The notes: generated by a model not told the origin, from the sequence alone. DNA of 64,000 bases from JAMXLO01 sp963819855 (GCA_963819855.1 CAWFYC010000030.1:62001-126000), one strand, 5' to 3'; shown: positions 43,725-52,313, counted from the first letter of the stretch. Made by a program: numbers and translations.

Positions 43725-44915
43725 CTACTTGACCAGCTCCGGCTCCGGCACCTTCGCCTTCTTGAACGCCGGCATCACTTCCTCGGCGAAGCGCTGCAAC
43801 TGCTCCAGCGCCTCGGACTTCGGCACGCCGACCGAGAGACTGACGGAAATCCGGTCCAGTGCCGGATATTTTTGCTCGAGCGCCTTTAGGTGGTCGATGA
43901 TCTCCCTCGCCGAACCGGTCAGGAAGCCACCGGCGTTCACCGCGTCCTCGATCCGCGGCAGTTTTGCCCCTGGCGCGCGCTTGGGGTCGCGCATGATCTC
44001 GATCTGCTCGTCGGTCATCGCGCGCACCAGGCGCAGCTCACCGAACATCTTCATGTTCTCTTCGTAATATTTCGCCGCGCGGCGGATGCCGTCCGCCTTA
44101 CTGTCGGCCATGTAGAAGTGGAAGCCGAAGCACAACCGCTCACCCAGCTCGATGTGCTTGCCCTGCTTGGCGTGCGCCTCCTGCCAGCCCAGCACCACCT
44201 TGTGCATAGCGCCGCCCTCTGCCGAGCCGCCGCCTACCATGCCCTGGATGCCGTGCTTGGCCATGAATTCCAGCGCGCGGGCACTGCCACCCTGGATCGG
44301 CTGCCAGGTCTCCACCGGCAGCCGCATCGGGCGCGGCACCAGGGTCAGCTCCTTCAGCGTGTAGCCGCGATAGGGGACTTCCGGCGGCAGCGTGTAGTGC
44401 TTGCCCTGGTGGCTGAACGATTCGTTGTTGAACGCCTTGAAGATGATGTCGGTCTGCTCTTCGTACAGCTCACGATTGGCCGTCTGATCGATCAGCGGCG
44501 AGCCGAACGTTTCCACCTCACGCGTGTGGTAGCCGCGGCCGAGGCCGAAGATCACCCGGCCGTTGCTGAGGATATCCGCCATCGCGTAGTCCTCGGCCAG
44601 ACGCAGCGGATGCCACATCGGGGCGATGTTGAAACCGCAGCCGATCTTCAGGTTCTTCGTCACGTGCGTTAGGTGCAGCGCCATCAACAGCACGTTGGGG
44701 ATGCATTCGGTGCCCTCGCGCTGGAAGTGGTGCTCGGCCATCCAGAACGCGTTGTAGCCGTGGCCGTCCATCAGCACCGCCATCGACTGCGCCTTCTCCA
44801 GCGCGGTGGCGAGGTGCTCGTTGGAATAGCGGCGATCGTTGATCGGGGTGCCGCCGTAGCCGACGTTGTCGAGGTCGACGTGGCCCGCGTACAGGCTGTC
44901 GAATTTCGTGATCAT
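43725..44915 (-). CDS. LLM class flavin-dependent oxidoreductase
   Basis: This 396-residue bacterial luciferase-like monooxygenase (TIM barrel, FMNH2 or F420H2) begins with a long N-terminal part (SLYAGHVDLDNVGYGGTPIN) and shows WMAEHHFQREGTECIPNVL, IGCGFNIAPMWHPLRLAED, RVIFGLGRGYHTREVET and a C-terminal MTDEQIEIMRDPKRAPG block. The long form with this N-terminus is a separate branch from the 350-residue ones at 46577 and 48848. A flavin reductase is not encoded next to it. Its substrate is unknown. GGAGGACA precedes the ATG. Confidence 0.9.
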   Translation of the reverse strand: MITKFDSLYAGHVDLDNVGYGGTPINDRRYSNEHLATALEKAQSMAVLMDGHGYNAFWMAEHHFQREGTECIPNVLLMALHLTHVTKNLKIGCGFNIAPMWHPLRLAEDYAMADILSNGRVIFGLGRGYHTREVETFGSPLIDQTANRELYEEQTDIIFKAFNNESFSHQGKHYTLPPEVPYRGYTLKELTLVPRPMRLPVETWQPIQGGSARALEFMAKHGIQGMVGGGSAEGGAMHKVVLGWQEAHAKQGKHIELGERLCFGFHFYMADSKADGIRRAAKYYEENMKMFGELRLVRAMTDEQIEIMRDPKRAPGAKLPRIEDAVNAGGFLTGSAREIIDHLKALEQKYPALDRISVSLSVGVPKSEALEQLQRFAEEVMPAFKKAKVPEPELVK

Positions 44916-45024
44916 GCCGTTGTCCTCCGGGTGCTTGCGGCCATGCTAGTGCAGGGATCAGGGTTGGCAACCATGAACTGCCCGCAGCAACCTGATGGGC
45001 ATACGGTACGACGGGAGGCAAACA

Positions 45025-45777
45025 ATGAGCCAGACAACTTCGCCGTTGCCATCGGCACTGAACATGCGTGGCAAGCGCGCGCTGGTCACCGGCGCCGCCA
45101 GCGGCATCGGCCGCGCCACCGCCACAGTCCTTGCCCAGCTTGGCGCAGAGCTGCTGTTGGCCGATCGCGCACCGCTTGCCGACACACGTGCGGAGATTGA
45201 GCGCATCGGCGCAACGTGCACTACCACCGAAGGCGACCTGGCCTCCGACGCGTTCATGGCCACGTTGTTCGCGGCAGGTCGCCTGCACGCGGTGGCGCAT
45301 TGCGCGGCAATCCTGGAAAGCCGCAACTGGCGCGAGGACCGCAACTGGCACGAACGCTTCCATCGCGTGATGGACATCAATGTGCGTGTGCCACTGAACC
45401 TGACGGCCGCCGCAATCGACCACATGGCGGAGCATGGCGGCGGATCGATCGTGCTGGTCGGCTCGGTGGCCGGCCGCACCGGTGGCACCTCGCCCAACAC
45501 GCCGCCCGACTATTCGGCGTCGAAAGGCGCGGTGCATGCGCTGGTGAAGTGGCTGTCGCGCCAGGCGATCGGCCGCGGCGTGCTGGTGAACGGCGTGGCG
45601 CCCGGGCCGGTGCAGACGGCGATGACCACGGGCTTCACGTCGGGGTCGCAGTTGCCGCTGGGCCGAATGGGGCGACCGGAAGAGCTGGCCTGGCCGATCG
45701 CTTTTCTTTGCACGCCGGCCGCAAGCTATTTCTCCGGCGCTATCCTCGATGTGAACGGCGGCGCCTTCGTGGGCTGA
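45025..45777 (+). CDS. Short-chain dehydrogenase/reductase
   Basis: This 250-residue classical SDR has the cofactor motif VTGAASGIGRATAT (about 21-34), an acidic pocket near DRAP, and catalytic Ser147, Tyr163 and Lys167 (VGSVAG, DYSASKG). GGGAGG before the ATG at 45025 decides the start. It would act on an alcohol or ketone; the dehydrogenase at 18822 is another branch. Divergent from the LLM gene with a 109-base gap that must carry both promoters. Confidence 0.9.
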   Translation: MSQTTSPLPSALNMRGKRALVTGAASGIGRATATVLAQLGAELLLADRAPLADTRAEIERIGATCTTTEGDLASDAFMATLFAAGRLHAVAHCAAILESRNWREDRNWHERFHRVMDINVRVPLNLTAAAIDHMAEHGGGSIVLVGSVAGRTGGTSPNTPPDYSASKGAVHALVKWLSRQAIGRGVLVNGVAPGPVQTAMTTGFTSGSQLPLGRMGRPEELAWPIAFLCTPAASYFSGAILDVNGGAFVG

Positions 45778-45788
45778 GCGTCGCCCTA

Positions 45789-46574
45789 CTATGGATGGAT
45801 GAGCGTTTCCGTGCGGCTGATGACGAACGCTTCGTGACGTTCGATATAATCCGTCGTGACCTCGGCGAACGCCTCGGGGCGATCGGTGCTGATCGCATGC
45901 CCCGCGTCATAGACGAGCACCAGGTGGCAGTTCGGCAGCAGCGCCTTGTAGCAGCGACCCATGTCGGGCGGGATCACGCGGTCGAGGGTGCCGAACAACA
46001 CCAAGGTGGGCGTGCCAAGTTCGCGCATCTCCTTTTCGAGCGCTGCGTCGCGATCGGGCCCGCGCAGACGCTCGACCAGTGCGCGGGTCTTCGCCTGCAC
46101 CGCGGGATCCATTGCCGGCAACGGACCGAGCCGCTCGGGATGGGCATAAATCCGCCGCGCGATCTCCTGGGGCGTGCCGGTCGGCGGCCTGCTTCCGGCC
46201 GGACGGATGGCCGCCGGAGCCTCCAGGATCAGGGTTTGCACCCGTTCGTGTTGCCGCGCCGCTAGCCAAAGCGCCACCTTGCCGCCGAACGATGTGCCCA
46301 TCAGGTGGAATTGCGCGATGCCGAGTGCAGCGACCGCCGCGCCCATCGTGGCTGCCAGTTCCAACATCGTCCGCGTCCGCGCGTTTTCCGGCGATTGCCC
46401 GAACCCCGGCATTTCAAAGACGATCACCCGGTAGCGTCGGCTCAGCAGGTCATGTGCCGGTGTCAGGCGCATGCCGCCGGCGCCGTGCAGGTGTACGAGC
46501 GGCGTCCCCTGCCCCGCTGCCATGAAGCGGATGCGGAAGCCATCAGCTTCGACGAAGCCTTCACTGAACGTCAC
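45789..46574 (-). CDS. Alpha/beta hydrolase
   Basis: This 261-residue alpha/beta hydrolase has LVHLHGAGGMRL (oxyanion hole), the nucleophile in LMGTSFGGKVALWLA, the acid in LFGTLDRVIPP, and His in VYDAGHAISTDRPE. It resembles C-C bond hydrolases and haloperoxidase-like enzymes. The following LLM gene is 3 bases upstream on the same strand, so the two are an operon. The likely scheme is oxidative attack by the LLM enzyme then hydrolysis of the product. Confidence 0.9.
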   Translation of the reverse strand: MTFSEGFVEADGFRIRFMAAGQGTPLVHLHGAGGMRLTPAHDLLSRRYRVIVFEMPGFGQSPENARTRTMLELAATMGAAVAALGIAQFHLMGTSFGGKVALWLAARQHERVQTLILEAPAAIRPAGSRPPTGTPQEIARRIYAHPERLGPLPAMDPAVQAKTRALVERLRGPDRDAALEKEMRELGTPTLVLFGTLDRVIPPDMGRCYKALLPNCHLVLVYDAGHAISTDRPEAFAEVTTDYIERHEAFVISRTETLIHP

Positions 46575-46576
46575 GA

Positions 46577-47653
46577 TCAGATCTCCCGGATGCGCGGCAA
46601 GACGTTACGCCCGAACAATTCGAGCGCGTGCATCATCGCGTCCGTTCCTCCGGCGCCGGGATCCTGCAGCGACAGATCGACCACGCCTGCACCGATTTCC
46701 TCGCGGCAGCGGCGAAGCTGATCGACCACGCGGTCAGGGCCACCGCAGAAACTGATCGGCAGTACCCCGCCGACATTCGCCGGCCGCCGCTCGCCGGCGA
46801 CGTTGCGCGCGTCGGCCGCCAGCAGCGCGTCACGCAGCGCCGGTCGCACCGGGAACGCCGCCTGGCGGTCGCGCCGCGCCAGTGCGTCCTCCGCGGCAGC
46901 GTCGGTCTCGGCGAGGATCATGTTGGCGCGATAGATGATGTCGTCCGGCCCCGGCTCCCAGCCATAGCGGACGCATTGCTCGCGATAATGCCGTGTCGCC
47001 TTCGCCATCAGTTCGAACGTGCCGTACGACACGCCGAGACCGAGCCGGTTGCGCGCGGCGAATTCGCCGGCTTCAGCGCTGGTGCCAAGCGCGTAGGTTG
47101 GCGGATGCGGCTGACACTGCGGGCGCGGCCAGATCGACACTGTGCGGTACTGGAAATGCCGGCCCTGCCAGCCGAACGGCTGTGGTTCGGTCCATGCCTT
47201 CAGGATCAGTTCCATCCCTTCGTCGGTACGCTCGCGCGCCTCTTTCGGATTCAGGTCATAGCTGAGGTACTCGTTGGTGGTTCCACGCAGCAGGCCGACC
47301 ACGATTCGCCCTGGTGCCAGCGTGTCGAGCATCGCCAGTTCCTCGGCGACACGGATCGGATTGCTGACCGGAACGATCGGTCCGAGCAGGGCGATCTTGA
47401 TCGTGTCCACCCGCGCGGCGAGCCAGGTGGCCGACACCACCGGCGACGGCGTCAGGATGCGGGGTGAGTAATGGTGCTCGGAGAGGCTGACCCAGTCGAA
47501 GCCGATTGCCTCGACGAACTTCACCCTATCGACCATGCCGCGCAGCGCTTCTGTGCCGGTCTCGGGGTCATAGGATGCGGGCGGCACCGGCCATTCGCGC
47601 GGCAGGTCCGGTGGTGAGACGTAGCGACCGGTTTCGAAATACGAGACTTTCAT
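46577..47653 (-). CDS. LLM class flavin-dependent oxidoreductase
   Basis: This 358-residue luciferase-like monooxygenase begins MKVSYFETGRYVSPPDLPRE and shows WVSLSEHHYSPRILTPSP, RIALLGP-type strand (IKIALLGPIVPVSNPIRVAEE), RIVVGLLRGTTNEYLSYD and WPRPQCQPHPPTYALGTSAE. The start at 47653 gives the conserved N-terminus; a longer reading lacks support. It needs reduced flavin from a partner reductase. It is cotranscribed with the alpha/beta hydrolase downstream. Confidence 0.9.
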   Translation of the reverse strand: MKVSYFETGRYVSPPDLPREWPVPPASYDPETGTEALRGMVDRVKFVEAIGFDWVSLSEHHYSPRILTPSPVVSATWLAARVDTIKIALLGPIVPVSNPIRVAEELAMLDTLAPGRIVVGLLRGTTNEYLSYDLNPKEARERTDEGMELILKAWTEPQPFGWQGRHFQYRTVSIWPRPQCQPHPPTYALGTSAEAGEFAARNRLGLGVSYGTFELMAKATRHYREQCVRYGWEPGPDDIIYRANMILAETDAAAEDALARRDRQAAFPVRPALRDALLAADARNVAGERRPANVGGVLPISFCGGPDRVVDQLRRCREEIGAGVVDLSLQDPGAGGTDAMMHALELFGRNVLPRIREI

Positions 47654-47719
47654 GGCTCGCTCCCTGCGTCCGTCCGCATCTTCGGCCGGGTTGTGAGGTG
47701 CGTGCAAGGCGGTCGGCGG

Positions 47720-48136
47720 TCACGTCCCCGATTGACTGAATGGGTTCCGGATCGTCAGCCGGCCTTCGATCACCTGGCCGTCCTGCAGGTCCTCGGAGAA
47801 CAGGGTGACGCAACCTGCCTCAAGTGCCGTGGCGATAATCAGCGCGTCGTATATCTGGTATCCGCTGCGTTCGGCAATCGCGAGTGCTGCCTCGTGTATG
47901 GCCATCGTGATCGGACGCGGCGTTGCGCAGAAGACACGGATGGCAGCCAGCGCCCGCCTGATCTCCGGCCAGGGCCTGCGCAGCTTGCGATGCGCGACAC
48001 TGGCGAATTCGTTCAGCACCTGGACGCTGATCACGCCGCGCTGGGCCAGCAGGCCACGCGCGGCCTCCGAACGCGGGTCAGGCTGTAGTGCGGCGTACAC
48101 CAGGACGTTGGTATCAAAGAAAACCTGACCGTTCAT
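47720..48136 (-). CDS. PIN-domain toxin (VapC-like RNase)
   Basis: This 138-residue PIN-domain protein is the likely toxin of a type II toxin-antitoxin pair and would cut RNA. The acidic catalytic residues are visible: Asp in FFDTNVLVYAAL (near 8), Glu in LNEFASVAHRK, Asp in IYDALIIATAL and Glu/Asp in LFSEDLQDG. The start overlaps the antitoxin stop (ATGA). The order antitoxin then toxin is standard. Activity is not proven. Confidence 0.88.
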   Translation of the reverse strand: MNGQVFFDTNVLVYAALQPDPRSEAARGLLAQRGVISVQVLNEFASVAHRKLRRPWPEIRRALAAIRVFCATPRPITMAIHEAALAIAERSGYQIYDALIIATALEAGCVTLFSEDLQDGQVIEGRLTIRNPFSQSGT

Positions 48137-48369
48137 GGGCCGCGGCGGTTCGCCTCCTCGCGGGAGAAGCGAAAGTCTGATGGAAGCGTCCAGCCGAGAC
48201 TGCGCAACGCCTCCAGAGCCGCATCGCGACGACGGTCGCGCGCCACGCGGAAGCGGCGGCGGTCGGCGACCTCGATCTCGATTTCATCGCCTTCGCGCAA
48301 GCCGAGCGCTTCGACGATGGCTGCGGGCAAACGGACAGCCAGACTGTTGCCCCATTTGCTGACCTGCAC
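48133..48369 (-). CDS. AbrB/MazE-type antitoxin
   Basis: This 78-residue protein starts at GTG and carries a swapped-hairpin AbrB/MazE DNA-binding domain: QVSKWGNSLAVRLPAAIVEA, then LGLREGDEIEIEVADRRRF. The C-terminal part would bind and neutralise the PIN toxin that overlaps it. It is expected to repress its own operon; an inverted repeat at 48386-48406 lies just upstream. AAGGGAAG precedes the GTG. Confidence 0.88.
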   Translation of the reverse strand: MQVSKWGNSLAVRLPAAIVEALGLREGDEIEIEVADRRRFRVARDRRRDAALEALRSLGWTLPSDFRFSREEANRRGP

Positions 48370-48385
48370 GATGGGCTTCCCTTGA

Positions 48386-48406
48386 ATATACGTGAGGAAT
48401 GTATAT
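48386..48406. promoter_or_regulatory. Inverted repeat, candidate antitoxin operator
   Basis: ATATAC (48386-48391) and GTATAT (48401-48406) form an inverted repeat separated by nine bases, 17 to 37 bases upstream of the antitoxin GTG. It is an A+T-rich island within GC-rich sequence. Type II antitoxins typically bind such repeats to repress their operon. The role is inferred from position. Confidence 0.5.
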
Positions 48407-48456
48407 CATACCCGATTATCGTCAGCAACGAGGCAACCGATCGAACGGAGGCAGCC

Positions 48457-48819
48457 ATGGCCATAGTACTCGATCACACGATCGTTCCGGCGCACGACAA
48501 CGAAGCGTCCGCCAGGTTCTTCGCGCGTATCTTCGGATTGCAGTATGAGGGCGCGATGTCACACTTCGCACCCGTGCGGGTGAACGAAACACTGATCATG
48601 GACTTCGATACGCGCGCGACTTTCGAGTCGCATCACTACGCGTTCAAGGTCGGCGAATCTGAGTTCGACGGGATCTTTCGGCGGGTCACGGACGAGGGTC
48701 TCGCGTATGGTAGCGGACCGTTCTCACCCGACAACATGGCGATCAACCACCGCGGCGGTGGGCGCGGGTTCTATTTCAAGGATCCGAACGGTCATCTGCT
48801 TGAGGTGCTGACAGTCTGA
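48457..48819 (+). CDS. VOC family (glyoxalase/dioxygenase fold) protein
   Basis: This 120-residue single-domain VOC protein begins MAIVLDHTIVPAHDNEASAR with the first metal-site His at residue 7. The C-terminal FYFKDPNGHLLEVLTV contains the usual His and Glu metal ligands. A strong ACGGAGG ribosome site fixes the ATG at 48457. The fold covers glyoxalases, extradiol dioxygenases and resistance proteins. It is read in the same direction as the next LLM gene (28-base gap), so it may be part of the same pathway. Confidence 0.9.
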   Translation: MAIVLDHTIVPAHDNEASARFFARIFGLQYEGAMSHFAPVRVNETLIMDFDTRATFESHHYAFKVGESEFDGIFRRVTDEGLAYGSGPFSPDNMAINHRGGGRGFYFKDPNGHLLEVLTV

Positions 48820-48847
48820 CTGTCCATCAGCACAAAGGCGATTCGTC

Positions 48848-49897
48848 ATGAAATTCGGCTACTTCACGCTGAGCGACAACCACTACGCCGACAATTCGCG
48901 CGCACCCAACCGGTTCGTCGCGGACATCATCGACGAGGCATTGTACGCGGAACAGGTGGGCATGCATTCGGCGTGGATCGGTGAGCACCATTTCAGCACG
49001 CTAGGTGTGTTGTCGTGCCCCGATCTGGCGCTGGCCTATATCGCCGCGCGGACGGAACGCATCCGGCTGGCACCGGCAGTGACGGTGCTGCCGCTGCATC
49101 ATCCGATTCGCGTCGCGGAACAATGGGCCAGTCTCGATCTGCTGAGCAACGGGCGCGTGGATTTCGCCGCCGGCCGGGGCTACGACCGGCGCGAGTACGC
49201 CCCGCTCGGCGTGTCGTTCGACGACAACCAGTCGATCTTCGAGGAAGGCATGGAGATTGTGCGCCGGCTGTGGTCGGTGGAGGGGCCGATCTCGCATCGC
49301 GGCCGGCACTATGCGTTCGACGATGTGGCGATCACGCCGCGACCGGTGCAGCGGCCGATCCCCGCGTATGTCGCGTCATTCTCCAAGCCGTCGATCGAGT
49401 TGGCGGCGCGGCTGGGCTGCGGCCTGATCGTCGCGCCGTTCGCCGCAGCGATGACCTATGGCGGGCTGAACGAGGTGCGGCAGCTTTACCATGAAACCTG
49501 CGCCAGACATGGCACAACGCCGGGTCGCCTGATGTGCAGCTACTTCACGCACTTTGCCGATGATGCCGCGCAGGAGCGCGCGGCGCGGGCGAGGCAGATC
49601 CGCTACTATAAAGAGTGCGTCATTGCCGCCTTCCCCGGCGATCCCCAAACCGCACCGCCGAGCTACCGCTATTTCATTGCCATGGTTGAGCGGCTGCGCA
49701 ACGTGCGGCCCGAGGACCTGACCGAAAATTCGGTGCTGCTGGGCTCGCCCGCGCGCATCACCGACGTGCTGAAGCAGGTGGAGGCAGCGGGCTTCGACGA
49801 GGTGATCCTGTATTTTAACGTCGGGTTGAAGCCGCACGCGCAGGTGAAGGACGAAATGGCGCGTTTCATGGAGCAGGTGGCGCCGGCGTTCGTATGA
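48848..49897 (+). CDS. LLM class flavin-dependent oxidoreductase
   Basis: This 349-residue luciferase-like monooxygenase starts MKFGYFTLSDNHYADNSRAP and contains SAWIGEHHFSTLGVLSCPD, VTVLPLHHPIRVAEQWASLD, RVDFAAGRGYDRREYAPLG and ITPRPVQRPIPAYVASFSK. It is a typical member of the subgroup with the EHHF motif. It overlaps the next LLM gene by four bases (ATGA), so two different LLM enzymes are produced together. Substrates are unknown. A flavin reductase partner is not in sight. Confidence 0.92.
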   Translation: MKFGYFTLSDNHYADNSRAPNRFVADIIDEALYAEQVGMHSAWIGEHHFSTLGVLSCPDLALAYIAARTERIRLAPAVTVLPLHHPIRVAEQWASLDLLSNGRVDFAAGRGYDRREYAPLGVSFDDNQSIFEEGMEIVRRLWSVEGPISHRGRHYAFDDVAITPRPVQRPIPAYVASFSKPSIELAARLGCGLIVAPFAAAMTYGGLNEVRQLYHETCARHGTTPGRLMCSYFTHFADDAAQERAARARQIRYYKECVIAAFPGDPQTAPPSYRYFIAMVERLRNVRPEDLTENSVLLGSPARITDVLKQVEAAGFDEVILYFNVGLKPHAQVKDEMARFMEQVAPAFV

Positions 49898-51006
49898 GCA
49901 TACAGGATCGCCTGTCGTTCTACAGCCGCAACACATTGAAGCTCGGCCTGTTCGGCGCCAACTGTTCGTCGGGTCGCGCCGTGACCAAGGTGCCCGAGCG
50001 CTGGAGCGGAAGCTGGGACGATTGTCTGCAGCTCGCGCGCATGGCGGACGAGGCGGGGATCGAGTTCATGCTGCCGGTCGGCCGCTGGAAGGGCTATGGC
50101 GGTGACACCGACTACCAGGGTGAGACGCTGGAGACCGTCACCTGGGCCGCCGGTCTGCTCGGCGCAACGCAGCGACTGACGGTGTTCGGCACGGTGCACG
50201 CGCCGCTGATCCATCCGCTGATCGCGGCAAAGCAGTTCGTCACCGCCGACCATATCGGCCGGGGACGGTTTGGCCTCAACATCGTCTGCGGGTGGAACGA
50301 AGGCGAGTTCGAGATGTTTGGCGCCACGATGCGCGAGCACGCGGCGCGTTACGAGTATGCGCAGGAATGGTTCGATGCGATTCGCCTGGCATGGTCCGAT
50401 ACCGAGGACTTCGACTTCGAGGGAACGTTCATCCGGCTGCACCAGGCGCGCGCCAAGCCGAAGCCATTCGGCGGTAGCCGGCCGATCGTGATGAACGCTG
50501 CCGCCTCGCCGGTCGGACAGGCGTTCGCGATCCGCAACTGCGATGCGCTGTTCTCGATGACTCCGAAGGGTAAGCTGGATGAATTCGCGTCGCACGTCGC
50601 CAATGTGAAGGCGCTGGCGCGTCAGGGTGGGCGAGAGATCGATGTCTACACGGTGGGTGTCATCACCTGCCGGCCGACGCAGCGCGAGGCGGAGGAGTAT
50701 TACCGCCATTGGGCGATCGACAATGCCGACTGGGCGGCGGTCGATCGCATCATGGCGATGCGAGGTGTGACGCGCGACAAGTTCCCGGATGACTTCGAGG
50801 AGCGCCGTTACCATCAGGCGAACGGCATGGGCGGCGTGCCGATCGTCGGCGATCCGGACACGGTCGCGCGCGAGCTGGCACAGCTTGCTGCGGCAGGTGC
50901 GAAAGGGATCGCACTGTCGTTCGTCAACTATCTCGACGAACTGCCGTTCTTCCGCGATGAGGTGATGCCGCGGCTGGAACGGATTGGACTTCGCGCGCCG
51001 AACTGA
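49894..51006 (+). CDS. LLM class flavin-dependent oxidoreductase (RutA/SsuD-like)
   Basis: This 370-residue enzyme is of the RutA/SsuD-like branch: LKLGLFGANCSSGRAVTKV, PVGRWKGYGGDTDYQGETLE, FGLNIVCGWNEGEFEMFG and NAAASPVGQAFAIRNCDALF are strongly RutA-like. RutA opens the uracil ring with FMNH2 and O2; SsuD oxidises alkanesulfonates. Neither rutB-G nor ssu genes flank it, so the substrate may be another heterocycle. The ATG overlaps the previous stop. A long intergenic palindrome follows at 51137. Confidence 0.9.
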   Translation: MSIQDRLSFYSRNTLKLGLFGANCSSGRAVTKVPERWSGSWDDCLQLARMADEAGIEFMLPVGRWKGYGGDTDYQGETLETVTWAAGLLGATQRLTVFGTVHAPLIHPLIAAKQFVTADHIGRGRFGLNIVCGWNEGEFEMFGATMREHAARYEYAQEWFDAIRLAWSDTEDFDFEGTFIRLHQARAKPKPFGGSRPIVMNAAASPVGQAFAIRNCDALFSMTPKGKLDEFASHVANVKALARQGGREIDVYTVGVITCRPTQREAEEYYRHWAIDNADWAAVDRIMAMRGVTRDKFPDDFEERRYHQANGMGGVPIVGDPDTVARELAQLAAAGAKGIALSFVNYLDELPFFRDEVMPRLERIGLRAPN

Positions 51007-51136
51007 TCGGACGCTGAGGCAGGGAACATGCCCCGGAAACGGCTGACGGCCGGTGACTGGAGCGGTTTCGGCGTCGAACCGGACACGAGCTGCGGCCCTT
51101 AGAGCAGTTTCATGCATGGTGGAATCGCGACGGGGC

Positions 51137-51220
51137 GATGGGTTTCGCTGCGCTCTACCCATCCTACCGCAACCCGTGCTCGCCAATTCGTAGGATGGGT
51201 AGAGCGCAGCGAAACCCATC
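51137..51220. repeat. Long palindrome (copy 1 of 2), likely bidirectional terminator
   Basis: A perfect 30-bp inverted repeat (51137-51166 and 51191-51220), extended by one more pair, encloses a 24-base loop. The arms begin GATGGGTTTCGCTGCGCTCT and carry CTACCCATCCTA. It lies between two converging genes (stop at 51006 and stop at 51276), where a two-way terminator is expected. A second copy is at 61863-61946, also between converging genes. I recall similar GATGGGTTTCGC palindromes in other proteobacterial genomes. Confidence 0.85.
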
Positions 51221-51275
51221 GAGCCAACTGACCGAACCAATTTTCTGCTCTGGCCGAAAGCTGCTCTACCCGCAA

Positions 51276-52265
51276 TCAGACGCGATGCGTCTCGTGCGTG
51301 GACGGATGAAACAGCTCTTCAGGCGACAGCACACGCGGCGACAGTCCCTCGGCGTGATGGCGGCGCAGGAACGCGTCCAGCACATGACGGTTCGCCTCCA
51401 GTCCATAGGACCAGAAATCCTCGCCCATCAGCCGCCGCGCAGCGAGCAACTGCTCGTCCACGAACGGCAGTGTCACCTTCGACGCCGCGACATCGCCCAG
51501 CTTCGCCAGCGCCCGTGCCTTCGCCTGCTCGAACGCCTTCATCAGGGCGACCGGCAACCACGGATGCTGCTCTGCCAGCGTGCGGCGGATGCCGAGGATG
51601 TGCATGATCGGGAATATTCCCGACTTGCGGAACCATGCGGCAGCCGCGGCAGCAGGATCGGGATACAGCCAGCCCACCTGCGGATGCCGGCCGAAGCAGG
51701 ACGGCGCGCGCGGGCCGATCACCGCGTCGATTTCGCCGTTCGCAAGAATTCCGGAAATGGTGGCGCCTTCCGGTGCATCCTCGACTCGCACGTCGGGCGG
51801 CAGGTGCAGCGCGATCTTCTCGATGCGTCCCGCCTGTTCGTAGCCACCACGCACCCAGGTGATGTCCGACGGCTTCACGCCGTGCTCGTCCTCCAGCACG
51901 GCGCGCGTCCAGACATTCGCGGTGACCTGATATTCCGGCACGCCGACGCGGCGGCCCTTGAGATCCTCGGGCCGTGCGATGCCACGGTCGGTACGGATGT
52001 AGATCGAGTTGTGGCGGAACGAGCGTGACGGGAACACCGGCACGCCGACATACGGACAGTCGCCGTTCGCGGTCTTCACCGTGAAACTGCTCATCGACAG
52101 CTCGCAGATGTCGAAGTCAGCGTGACGGAAAGCGCGGAAGAAGATTTCCTCCGGTTCGAGCAGCATGAACACCGGATCGACACCGTCGATCTGCACGCTG
52201 CCATCGACCAGCGGCCGCACCCGGTCGTAGTCGCCACAGGCGATGGACAGTGCGAGCCTGCTCAT
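51276..52265 (-). CDS. 4,5-dihydroxyphthalate decarboxylase-like / substrate-binding-fold protein
   Basis: This 329-residue protein begins MSRLALSIACGDYDRVRPLV and belongs to the family of Pht5-type 4,5-dihydroxyphthalate decarboxylases, which share the fold of NMT1/ThiY-like substrate-binding proteins. DLKGRRVGVPEYQVTANVWT and EIDAVIGPRAPSCFGRHPQV are diagnostic. No signal peptide is present, which favours a cytoplasmic enzyme. Some members are annotated as ABC components, so the enzyme assignment is uncertain. It lies 48 bases downstream of a peptide-type solute-binding protein gene, in the same operon. Confidence 0.8.
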   Translation of the reverse strand: MSRLALSIACGDYDRVRPLVDGSVQIDGVDPVFMLLEPEEIFFRAFRHADFDICELSMSSFTVKTANGDCPYVGVPVFPSRSFRHNSIYIRTDRGIARPEDLKGRRVGVPEYQVTANVWTRAVLEDEHGVKPSDITWVRGGYEQAGRIEKIALHLPPDVRVEDAPEGATISGILANGEIDAVIGPRAPSCFGRHPQVGWLYPDPAAAAAAWFRKSGIFPIMHILGIRRTLAEQHPWLPVALMKAFEQAKARALAKLGDVAASKVTLPFVDEQLLAARRLMGEDFWSYGLEANRHVLDAFLRRHHAEGLSPRVLSPEELFHPSTHETHRV

Positions 52266-52313
52266 TCGACCGCCCCGGCTGGCAGGTCATCGTCGTTGGC
52301 TGTCTGCATCGCT

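Noticed and set aside
43635..43889. GTG with AGGAGATCAA upstream, plus strand, before the LLM gene end
   Set aside because: The ribosome site is good, but the frame runs antisense into a conserved gene and shows no family features.
51137..51220. The palindrome as a coding sequence (frames across it are open on both strands)
   Set aside because: The short open frames over both palindromes come from the repeat itself (MGFAALYPSY-type peptide) and appear at both copies.
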